Of a stretch of DNA of 64,000 nt, positions 35,767 through 43,940 are shown piece by piece. The notes below the pieces were generated by a model that made no database searches, was not told where the DNA came from, and was given only the letters and a program-made list of their open reading frames with translations. The DNA is taken from NCBI GenBank assembly GCA_038106185.1, contig JAYODE010000003.1:62001-126000 (forward strand), in the 5' to 3' direction. The position numbers and the translations under genes were made by a program. Position 1 is the first letter of the stretch; each line of letters begins with the position of its first letter. The stretch comes from UBA4582 sp038106185. Its GTDB lineage: Bacteria > Pseudomonadota > Gammaproteobacteria > Pseudomonadales > Azotimanducaceae.

Positions 35767-38367
35767 TTACGCCAAAATTTGCTCCAAATAGGGCCGCACT
35801 GACGCGAGCGCCGCTGTGACACCTTGGGGTTCGGTTCCACCAGCTCTGGCCATATCAGGTCTGCCGCCACCTTTACCGCCCACCTGAATGGCGACGTGGT
35901 TAATCAGCGTACCCGCATTGATGCGGCCTGTCAGATCCTTGGTCACACCCGCGATCAGTGCCACCTTGCCATCTGCCACGCAGGCCAGAACCACGACGCC
36001 GGATTGCAACTTGTTCTTCATCTGGTCCAAAACATCGGGCAGCGCCTTAGGATCAGCGCCGTCCAAATCCTTCACCATGACTTTGATTCCTTGGATCTCA
36101 ATCACAGCATCGCTCATATCGCTGCCCGCACCACTGGCCAGCTTTAGAGACAGTTGAGAGATGTCCTTCTCGAGCTTTTTATTGTGGTCCAATAGGGAGC
36201 GCAATTTGTCCAGCAAATTGCCTGGATCAGCTCGTAACAGTGCCGCTGTCTCAGCTTGAGCATCTTCCAGGTACTCGATACGCTCCAGTGCGCGCAGACC
36301 TGTGACACCTTCGATTCGCCGCACGCCCGAGGCGATACCCTGTTCAGAGACGACTCTGAAAATGCCGATATCGCCGGTTCGACTAGCATGGGTACCGCCG
36401 CACAGTTCAATAGAGAATCCTTCACCCATGGTCAAGACGCGCACCTGCTCAGAGTATTTCTCACCAAACAAGGCCATTGCTCCCTTCTCTCGGGCCACCT
36501 CGAGCGGCATGATTTCAGTCTGGATCTCAGAGTTACGTTGAATCTGCTCATTGACTATTCGTTCGATTTTTCGGATTTCGATTCGGCTTAATGGCTCGAA
36601 GTGCGAAAAGTCAAACCGCAGACGCTCTGCGTCCACCAGTGAGCCACGCTGGTTCACGTGCGCGCCGAGGACTTCCTTGAGCGCAGCATGTAGCAGATGA
36701 GTCGCCGAGTGATTGAGCCTGGTTGAGTCTCGCTGATGACGATCAACCTGGGCATTCAGGACATCACCCACCTTCAGAGAACCCTCAAGTAGCTCCCCCT
36801 TGTGCAGAAAAGCGTTACCGGCTTTGACCGTATCTACTACGTCAAACACTAATCCGTTCGCTGCCAGGCGACCACTGTCACCCACCTGTCCGCCTGACTC
36901 AGCGTAGAAAGGCGTGCTGTCCAGGACAACAACACCCTGATCGCCGGTGCTCAGAGACTGTACTGCGTTTTCACCATGAAACAGGGCCACGACCTTACTG
37001 TCCCCCACCAGCGAGCTGTACCCTACGAATGTCGTCGTCGAATCAAGCTGATAACGACCGATATCGACAGCACCAAATTTACTCGCTGCACGAGCACGCT
37101 GGCGCTGCGCTTCCATGGCGCGTTCGAATCCAGGCATATCTAGTCGAAGGTCGCGCTCACGGGCGATATCTGCAGTCAGGTCAGTGGGAAAGCCAAAGGT
37201 GTCATACAGTTTGAAGACCACTTCCCCTGGAATCTCATCACCCTTAAGTGTACCGATCGCTTCAGTGAGGATCCGCATACCATGATCGAGGGTCAACTCA
37301 AACTGTTGCTCTTCTTTCAGCAAGACCCGTTCGATTTGCGCCTGAGTGGTCCGTAAAATCGGGTATGCTTCACCCATTTGCTCCACCAGGCAGCCTACCA
37401 ACTGGTAAAAGAAGGGCTCCGTCGACTGCAGCTTATGTCCGTGACGGAGCGCTCGACGAATGATTCGGCGCATGACATACCCGCGGCCCTCATTTGACGG
37501 CAAAACCCCATCCGCGACCAGAAATGCAGCGGATCGAATGTGATCGGCGATGACATTCAGCGAGGGGTTGTGCAGGTCGGTGCAGTTCAACAAGCTGGCA
37601 GCACGCTTGATCAAGGCTTGAAACATATCGATTTCATAGTTCGTGTGAACATCCTGTAACACCGCAGCCAGTCGCTCGAGTCCCATGCCAGTATCGACGC
37701 AAGGCTTGGGTAACGGGGTCAGAGTACCGTCGCTCGATCGGTCGAACTGAGTAAATACGAGATTCCAGATTTCGATATAGCGGTCGAGATCCCCACCCGG
37801 GCTACCCGGAGGCCCACCCGGTACCGATGGCCCATGATCCCAGAAAATCTCTGAGCTTGGACCACAGGGTCCTGTGTCGCCCATGGTCCAAAAATTATCG
37901 TCATCTCCCAGGCGGGTGATGCGTTTTGGATCGAAGCCTATGTGATTGACCCAGATGTCCTCTGCTTCATCATCATCTGTGTGCACCGTAACCCAGAGTC
38001 GTTCCGGTGGCAGTTTAATAACCTGGGTCAGAAACTCCCACGCAAACTCGATGGCCTCTTGCTTGAAGTAATCGCCGAAACTGAAATTACCCAGCATCTC
38101 AAAAAACGTGTGGTGGCGTGCCGTATAGCCAACATTATCGAGGTCATTGTGTTTACCCCCCGCTCGAATACAGCGCTGACAGCTTGCCGCCCGGGTGTAC
38201 CCGCGATTTTCGCGAAATGCGAGCGCCTCCTTGAACTGAACCATACCGGAGTTAGTGAATAACAGCGTCGGGTCGTTGTCAGGCACTAGGGAGGAGCTAT
38301 CAACAATCGTGTGGCCTTGGCTGGCAAAATAATCCAGAAACGCCTTACGCAATTCGCGGCTGTTCAT
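35767..38367 (-). CDS. alaS: Alanyl-tRNA synthetase
   Basis: 866 residues, the usual bacterial length. The class II aminoacylation core is at the N-terminus (FTNSGMVQFKEAL; HHTFFEMLGNFSFGDYFK), the editing domain has zinc-ligand motifs NHSATHLLHAAL and CGGTHASRTG, and the C-Ala domain ends with GGKGGGRPDMARAGG. It charges tRNA-Ala and removes mischarged Ser and Gly. In many gammaproteobacteria alaS follows recX; here three other genes lie between. Confidence 0.98.
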   Translation of the reverse strand: MNSRELRKAFLDYFASQGHTIVDSSSLVPDNDPTLLFTNSGMVQFKEALAFRENRGYTRAASCQRCIRAGGKHNDLDNVGYTARHHTFFEMLGNFSFGDYFKQEAIEFAWEFLTQVIKLPPERLWVTVHTDDDEAEDIWVNHIGFDPKRITRLGDDDNFWTMGDTGPCGPSSEIFWDHGPSVPGGPPGSPGGDLDRYIEIWNLVFTQFDRSSDGTLTPLPKPCVDTGMGLERLAAVLQDVHTNYEIDMFQALIKRAASLLNCTDLHNPSLNVIADHIRSAAFLVADGVLPSNEGRGYVMRRIIRRALRHGHKLQSTEPFFYQLVGCLVEQMGEAYPILRTTQAQIERVLLKEEQQFELTLDHGMRILTEAIGTLKGDEIPGEVVFKLYDTFGFPTDLTADIARERDLRLDMPGFERAMEAQRQRARAASKFGAVDIGRYQLDSTTTFVGYSSLVGDSKVVALFHGENAVQSLSTGDQGVVVLDSTPFYAESGGQVGDSGRLAANGLVFDVVDTVKAGNAFLHKGELLEGSLKVGDVLNAQVDRHQRDSTRLNHSATHLLHAALKEVLGAHVNQRGSLVDAERLRFDFSHFEPLSRIEIRKIERIVNEQIQRNSEIQTEIMPLEVAREKGAMALFGEKYSEQVRVLTMGEGFSIELCGGTHASRTGDIGIFRVVSEQGIASGVRRIEGVTGLRALERIEYLEDAQAETAALLRADPGNLLDKLRSLLDHNKKLEKDISQLSLKLASGAGSDMSDAVIEIQGIKVMVKDLDGADPKALPDVLDQMKNKLQSGVVVLACVADGKVALIAGVTKDLTGRINAGTLINHVAIQVGGKGGGRPDMARAGGTEPQGVTAALASVRPYLEQILA

Positions 38368-38474
38368 CGAGTCTACTTCGTATCAAAATCAGGACGAGTA
38401 AAGATACAGAAAAAGCGTTAAAGACTAAACAATGGAATGACTAAACACGGTTATTTCTAAAGGTTTCGCCGACT

Positions 38475-40865
38475 TTAATCGGATTTCGAATGGCTTTTTG
38501 CAATTTTCCAGTAGTCGTGCGCCCGCGCCTGTGCGATGGCAAGGACAGTGCCTTCTGTGTATTCATCGTCCAGGGCATCGCCGGGGGCTCTGTCCAAGAG
38601 TAGACCCAGGGCTTGGTAAATGTCAGAAACCGCATAGATCGAGAATTTTCCAGCAGCTACGGCCTCGAGTACATCGTCTCGAAGCATCAACTCTCGAGCA
38701 TTGGCGGCGGGAATGACGACGCCTTGAGTTTCACTGAACCCCACAGTTTGACAGGCTTCAAAAAAACCCTCGATCTTTTCACTCACAGCACCAATCGGCA
38801 GAATGTTGCCCTTTTGATCGACTGCACCGGTCATTGCCAGATCCTGCCGTATGGGCAGGTCTGTGAGAGCACTGATCAGGCAGCAGATTTCAGCGCCTGA
38901 TGCTGAGTCTCCATCGATTCCACCATAGGTTTGCTCAAACGCGATCGATGCAGAGAAGGCCATGGGATGTTGCAGGCGGAGAAGAAAACGCAACAAACCC
39001 GAGAGAATCAGAAAACCCTTGGTATGAACCGCCCCGGACAATTCCGATTCTCGTTCGATGTTGACCGCCCCGGCACTGCCGGGACCGATCGAAGCTGTGA
39101 TTCGAGTAGGAAATCCATAAATCAAAGGACCCGCCATCGTCACCGCCAGTCCGTTCATCTGGCCGACTACGCGACCGGCAACCTCGATTCGCAGACCACC
39201 CTCTGCCAGCAGTCGCTTGAATCGTCTCGCCGGTATTTCGGCCCGCTTGCGACCCTGCATAACGCTGAATTTGACGTGTTTTGCATCGACTAACAGGTCA
39301 CCCTCACGCCTGGCGATGAAGGACGCCTCACGGGCTATATCTGCAATTCGCCCAAAGCGACTGGATAGTCGACCCTGTTGCGCACAGATTCTTGCACCCT
39401 GCTCGATCAAACCCGCTACCGCTGCGGCCGTAAAGTTCAGTAGCCGATCATTGTCCACCAGCCTGGCAATCACGTTTGCATAGGCGGCATAACCTGCTTC
39501 GTCGCGGTTTAGGGTATCGCTGAAATCTGCCAGAACTTTAAACAACTGAGGGAAACGCGGCTCATATTCATCCAGCAAACTATAAAGAGCTGGATCTCCC
39601 ACCAGTACAACCTTGACATCTATCTCTATGGCTTGCGGGCGCAATTGTGGCACACCCCAGAGACCAAACGGGTCGGGGTTATAGACTTCCAGCAGACCGG
39701 TTTTCAGCGTTCTCAACAACGTCGCCCACGCACCAGGCTCTGCCAGGATTTCCTGAGCTTCGATAATTAAATAACCACCGTCCGCCTCAAGCAGCGCGCC
39801 GGGTTTAATCATCAGGTGATCCGATCGCAGCAGCAGCGTATTTGCGCTGACTTCTCGATCGATCTTGCCAACCAGATTGGTCAAGGTCGGATTGGTCAGA
39901 CTAATGACAGGAAATTTTGCGTCGGGGGCATGCGCTGTGACCAGATTGACGCGGTAGAGCCGAGAGAATCCCACATCTTCACTGGGCTCTTTAAGGCGGT
40001 GCGCAACCAGATCTGTCACTATCTGGTCGAGAAACTCCAACACCCCGGCAATGTTGAAAGTTCGCGTTATAGCGGCCACCCGTGCGCCGACAAATTGCCG
40101 AGCCTCCTCGATAATCAGGTTCTCGAGTGCCTGCTGATGGCGCAGTTGCACCTCACCGATACTTTGGCCCAGCTCAGCGAATTTCAACTCAAACTCGGCC
40201 ACCTTCTTTGAGAGCGCATTGATTTGCGCATCGGTGAGTCGACCATCCCGGCGCATCTGCTCGAGTTCATCATAGGGTACGGGTTTTTTGTCGATAACCG
40301 GCAGTATCACCGGTAGCATATTTTGCCCCACCGTCATAGGCACCATGGCGAGGCCAGACTCGTGCAGCTCCTTATCAAAAGGGCTACCAATACGCTGAAT
40401 TTCTTCCTGAGTGATGGAAACCAGGTGTTTTTGTTTGGATTTAACCAGCTCAGAATTCAGATAAGCTGGCAGCTCGACCTCGACGAAGGTTGCGAACTCA
40501 TCCATAGTGTCCGTGAAGGGCCGACCCATGCCTGTCGGCAAATTCAGCAGTTTAGGTTGATCTGGCTGCTCAAAGTTATGCACATAGCAATGATCGAGAA
40601 CCTTGATCGCTCCTCGTGCAGTTTCCTCGATCATCTCGTGAATCAGTTCGATGCGACCGAATCCGGACAAACCTCGAACGAAAATATTGTTGCCATGAAC
40701 CCGGCTATCCAGGCCAAAGCGCAAGGCTTCAACAGCATCCGGTTGCCCAAGAATACGATGCTCTGGATGTAATTCGACGGTAGTCTCAAACCCCAGGCGC
40801 GTCGAATCGCAGGTCCAGCGACAGTCTTTTACGTCAAGTTTCAGATCGGGAAACGCTATTGCCAC
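38475..40865 (-). CDS. Lon-like (LonH/YcbZ/AsrA-type) protease with degenerate P-loop
   Basis: 796 residues. The C-terminal domain is a Lon-type serine/lysine protease: Ser654 in DGDSASGAE and Lys697 in AVSEKIEGF form the catalytic dyad. The N-terminal part is AAA-like, but the expected Walker A is degenerate (GLSGFGRIE, Arg71 in place of Lys), and a long coiled-coil insert lies around residues 190-245. This is the group of E. coli YcbZ and Pseudomonas AsrA, different from housekeeping Lon. Substrates are unknown; AsrA has been linked to stress and aminoglycoside response. A small coiled-coil gene lies 8 bp upstream and is probably co-transcribed. Confidence 0.88.
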   Translation of the reverse strand: MAIAFPDLKLDVKDCRWTCDSTRLGFETTVELHPEHRILGQPDAVEALRFGLDSRVHGNNIFVRGLSGFGRIELIHEMIEETARGAIKVLDHCYVHNFEQPDQPKLLNLPTGMGRPFTDTMDEFATFVEVELPAYLNSELVKSKQKHLVSITQEEIQRIGSPFDKELHESGLAMVPMTVGQNMLPVILPVIDKKPVPYDELEQMRRDGRLTDAQINALSKKVAEFELKFAELGQSIGEVQLRHQQALENLIIEEARQFVGARVAAITRTFNIAGVLEFLDQIVTDLVAHRLKEPSEDVGFSRLYRVNLVTAHAPDAKFPVISLTNPTLTNLVGKIDREVSANTLLLRSDHLMIKPGALLEADGGYLIIEAQEILAEPGAWATLLRTLKTGLLEVYNPDPFGLWGVPQLRPQAIEIDVKVVLVGDPALYSLLDEYEPRFPQLFKVLADFSDTLNRDEAGYAAYANVIARLVDNDRLLNFTAAAVAGLIEQGARICAQQGRLSSRFGRIADIAREASFIARREGDLLVDAKHVKFSVMQGRKRAEIPARRFKRLLAEGGLRIEVAGRVVGQMNGLAVTMAGPLIYGFPTRITASIGPGSAGAVNIERESELSGAVHTKGFLILSGLLRFLLRLQHPMAFSASIAFEQTYGGIDGDSASGAEICCLISALTDLPIRQDLAMTGAVDQKGNILPIGAVSEKIEGFFEACQTVGFSETQGVVIPAANARELMLRDDVLEAVAAGKFSIYAVSDIYQALGLLLDRAPGDALDDEYTEGTVLAIAQARAHDYWKIAKSHSKSD

Positions 40866-40873
40866 AGGCTATG

Positions 40874-41140
40874 CTACTGCTGCTTGAGGCGTTGTCTGAC
40901 CCGCTTATAAGCTGCACCTATCTCATCAACAACTATGTCCATCGCCTGTTTCGCTTCACCGGCTAACTCGCCAGTTTCTTTCTTTAACCGATCGAATTTT
41001 TGCTGAGCATGGGCGTATTCTTCCTCCAGATCCTCCCACTCATCACGCAATTCAGCCTTCGCCAAATGCATCTGCAGCCGCAGCTCGTCTCGTTCGGTCT
41101 TCAACTCTCGCCACAGTTGTTCTAGTTTGTCCTTTTCCAT
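40874..41140 (-). CDS. Small coiled-coil protein
   Basis: 88 residues from the ATG at 41140, with GGAG eight bases upstream. The protein is almost entirely charged and helical (EKDKLEQLWRELKTERDEL, then QKFDRLKKETGELAGEAKQ), a clear coiled coil without cysteine or a membrane segment. It is 8 bp upstream of the Lon-like protease, so it may be an adaptor or a substrate. No function is known to me. Confidence 0.75.
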   Translation of the reverse strand: MEKDKLEQLWRELKTERDELRLQMHLAKAELRDEWEDLEEEYAHAQQKFDRLKKETGELAGEAKQAMDIVVDEIGAAYKRVRQRLKQQ

Positions 41141-41356
41141 GCACACCACTCCGTTAAAAGAATACAAAATGGCCGAGCCGACCCTGTATGACCCTGTATG
41201 TAGCACTGGATCAGCTGCGAACTGCTATGAGTCTAGAGACTTAGCCCGGTTATGCCCTTGATCTGGGTCAGAGGGAAAAGCGACCAAAGACTAGGGCTGA
41301 TTGGGAGTCCTTGAAGTTGTTGAAAGTGAAGCTGTAGAAAGTGATGAGTCTGATGC

Positions 41357-41809
41357 CTAAGAGGCGCTTCTTGACGGTGAAGAAGTCAACGAATGGTGAA
41401 ACTTGAGATAAAGAAGACCTGGCGTCATTACGATTTTCCAAGCCAGCGCTGTCTCAGGCCGAAATAGCGAGTCCATCTCGGCGACAGTCTGCAACAACGA
41501 ATCGAGCCAAAGATCATAAAGCTCAGGTCTGATATCAAGATGATGATGATCGTGCTTGCGCGCTATCTCTTTAAGATAGTCGTTGTCGTTTTTTACGAGG
41601 TAGAAACTGATTAGATGGAACATACCCTTTTGTAGCATCCTGATTTGCCGGTCGATATCTGTATTAGCAAATTTCAGGGCGATTTCATCGGAAGAAGCTG
41701 AAAAGATCTCGTAAAAACGCCGAAAGAACAGTTGTCCTCGGTCCGTGATACCGATGCCGTGCCCGACCAGGCGCTCGTAGCTTTCTTCGAACAGTAGCTC
41801 AAGGTCCAT
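41357..41809 (-). CDS. Single-domain globin-like protein
   Basis: 150 residues from the ATG at 41809, with GGAGG seven bases upstream. Length and helix pattern fit a single-domain bacterial haemoglobin (LLFEESYERLVGHG; GQLFFRRFYEIF; MFHLISFYLV). His-rich RKHDHHHLDIRPELYDLW around residue 92 contains the probable proximal haem His, and the aromatic FFRRFYEIF is the CD region. A role in oxygen, NO or redox sensing is likely but not shown. It lies between recX and the Lon-like operon. Confidence 0.75.
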   Translation of the reverse strand: MDLELLFEESYERLVGHGIGITDRGQLFFRRFYEIFSASSDEIALKFANTDIDRQIRMLQKGMFHLISFYLVKNDNDYLKEIARKHDHHHLDIRPELYDLWLDSLLQTVAEMDSLFRPETALAWKIVMTPGLLYLKFHHSLTSSPSRSAS

Positions 41810-42003
41810 GCGCTCGCCTCCAACGGAATTTTCCCACCTGGATGACTTCACGAATCTCTATCTTAGACACAGAGCCGACTACCTTCAACGTCTCTATTTC
41901 GATGAGGCTTGCACTCTTGTGCTACTGTCAAACACTCCTTTGCGATTGAGCAATCCAACAGGGCTGGCTGACACCTTTTACCTGTACTATTTCTACCGGG
42001 AGA

Positions 42004-42456
42004 TCAGGCCATGACCGTTTGAATTTGATCAAAAGAAAAACCCCGCTGCTGCAGGAATCGGGTACGTTTTGCCCGCTCCGATGCATCCACTGCAGACCCT
42101 TCGCCATAGCGCTTTTCGAGCACTCGCAGTGCGAGATCGAACCAGTCGATATTTGCTTCATCGAATATCTGCTCAATCAAAGCGCTTTCAATGCACTTTT
42201 CACGCATCTCCGCCTTGATTTTGAGCGGACCCTGACCTCGATTTGAGCGGTAACGCAAAAAGGCTTCTGCCAGCCTCTGATCGCTTTGCAGTCCTTCCTG
42301 CGTCAATTGATTGATGACGCTAAAAATCACCTCAGCGTCCACTGCGAAACGCCGAGCGAGCTTGCGTTGAAGCTCTTGTCGGGAGTGCTCGCGCCGCGCC
42401 AACAGATCCATTGCGGCACGGCGAACGTCCACCGCAGTTACTTCAGAATCAGCCAC
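42004..42456 (-). CDS. recX: RecA regulator RecX
   Basis: 150 residues, standard RecX length, with the family's three-helix repeats (MDLLARREHSRQELQRKLAR; AFLRYRSNRGQGPLKIKAEM; KRTRFLQQRGFSFDQI). It caps or inhibits RecA filaments. The start overlaps the end of recA by 8 bp, so the two are co-transcribed under the SOS promoter. Confidence 0.95.
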   Translation of the reverse strand: MADSEVTAVDVRRAAMDLLARREHSRQELQRKLARRFAVDAEVIFSVINQLTQEGLQSDQRLAEAFLRYRSNRGQGPLKIKAEMREKCIESALIEQIFDEANIDWFDLALRVLEKRYGEGSAVDASERAKRTRFLQQRGFSFDQIQTVMA

Positions 42457-43522
42457 CGCTGATCGGTGTCACATTGTCGTCAAGATCATCCATGATCGCA
42501 GCGCTGGCTTTTGCTGGTGCTTCGCCTGATTTTAGTAGCTTTTCTCGAACTAAATTCTCAATCTCATCTGCGAGGTGTTGATTCGCATGGAGATAATCAG
42601 CCGAATTTTTCTTACCCTGGCCAATTCTTTCGCCGTTATAGCTGTACCAGGCACCCGCCTTGTCCACCAGCCCTACCTGTACGCCCAAGTCAATCACTTC
42701 GCCCATTCGGTAAATACCTTTACCGTATAGAATCTGAAACTCTGCCTGCTTGAAAGGCGGCGCCACCTTGTTCTTGATGACCTTAACCCGAGTCTCATTA
42801 CCGATAATTTCGTCGCCTTCCTTGATTGCCCCGATACGGCGAATGTCGAGTCGAACCGAGGAATAAAACTTAAGGGCGTTACCGCCGGTGGTGGTTTCCG
42901 GACTACCGAACATAACGCCAATCTTCATTCGAATTTGATTGATGAAGATAACTAATGTATTTGAGTTTTTGATGTTACCTGCCATTTTTCGCAACGCCTG
43001 GCTCATGAGGCGCGCCTGTAAGCCCACGTGATGATCGCCCATGTCGCCTTCAATTTCGGCTTTCGGTGTAAGCGCCGCAACTGAGTCGATGATCACTACA
43101 TCCACTGCGCCGGACCGCACGATCATGTCGCAAACCTCCAGAGCCTGTTCCCCTGTGTCTGGCTGAGACACGAGCAGGTCATCAATGTTAACGCCCAGAT
43201 TCTCTGCATACTCGGGATCCAGCGCGTGTTCGGCATCAATAAAGGCACAGGTGCCACCAGCGCGTTGGGCTTCGGCAATCACTTGAAGGGTCAGCGTCGT
43301 TTTACCCGAAGACTCAGGCCCATAGATCTCGATGATACGCCCTCGAGGCAAACCCCCGATACCAAGCGCTATGTCAAGACCTAGCGAGCCTGTAGATATC
43401 GCCGGGATTTTCTCTCGCGGCGAGTCGCCCATGCGCATCATCGTGCCCTTACCAAATTGTCGTTCAATTTGGGAGAGCGCGGCACTCAGGGCTTTTTCTT
43501 TATTTGAATCGGTGACTGCCAT
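42449..43522 (-). CDS. recA: Recombinase RecA
   Basis: 357 residues from the ATG at 43522 after GAGG; an upstream in-frame extension lacks a ribosome site. Walker A GPESSGKT at 68-75, Walker B VVIIDSVAAL, and the Met-Gly polymerisation and DNA loops (MRMGDSPRE; NQIRMKIGVMFGSPETTTGG) are intact, so the protein should be active in recombination and LexA cleavage. The promoter, with an SOS box, lies about 260 bp upstream, beyond a scaffold gap. Confidence 0.99.
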   Translation of the reverse strand: MAVTDSNKEKALSAALSQIERQFGKGTMMRMGDSPREKIPAISTGSLGLDIALGIGGLPRGRIIEIYGPESSGKTTLTLQVIAEAQRAGGTCAFIDAEHALDPEYAENLGVNIDDLLVSQPDTGEQALEVCDMIVRSGAVDVVIIDSVAALTPKAEIEGDMGDHHVGLQARLMSQALRKMAGNIKNSNTLVIFINQIRMKIGVMFGSPETTTGGNALKFYSSVRLDIRRIGAIKEGDEIIGNETRVKVIKNKVAPPFKQAEFQILYGKGIYRMGEVIDLGVQVGLVDKAGAWYSYNGERIGQGKKNSADYLHANQHLADEIENLVREKLLKSGEAPAKASAAIMDDLDDNVTPISGG

Positions 43523-43940
43523 ACTCGTTCCTCGTTCGATCTGTCTTGAATATTCGTTGGATTTCAACGGTTGATTCGGTCGTTTTTTCAATCACTCAAT
43601 GTACAGCTTAGCTTGTTAGCTTANNNNNNNNNNNNNNNNNNNNNNNNNNNNNNNNNNNNNNNNNNNNNNNNNNNNNNNNNNNNNNNNNNNNNNNNNNNNN
43701 NNNNNNNNNNNNNNNNNNNNNNNGCTTTCGGCTTTCGGCTTAAAACTGTCTGTCAGCCGACTTACGCCTCACCCTGTCTTTATACTGTATATAAAAACAG
43801 TATTCCAGTATTTTTTGCGCTTTTACCGAATTTCACTGGCCACCTTTGCCGCGCGCTCAGTTCTTCCGTAGAATCCAAGGTCTGCATCGCTCGCACTCGG
43901 CGAATGCTCGAGCCAAGGCTCGCACGAAAGGATATGCAAC
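43523..43940. other. recA-mutS divergent spacer with scaffold gap
   Basis: It holds the recA SOS promoter (43779-43806), a 100-N gap at 43624-43723 and, directly after the gap, a 7-bp repeat (gctttcg twice plus a partial copy). cinA, which lies between mutS and recA in Pseudomonas, is absent; the visible sequence leaves no room for it unless the gap is much longer than 100 bp. Confidence 0.6.
43779..43806 (-). promoter_or_regulatory. recA promoter with LexA (SOS) box
   Basis: The 20-mer at 43783-43802 reads TACTGTATATAAAAACAGTA on the plus strand, a full CTGT-N8-ACAG LexA box. On the minus strand the layout GGAATA-16 bp-TATAAA copies the E. coli recA promoter, in which the box fills the -35/-10 spacer. 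It points toward recA, leaving a leader of more than 230 nucleotides. Confidence 0.88.
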
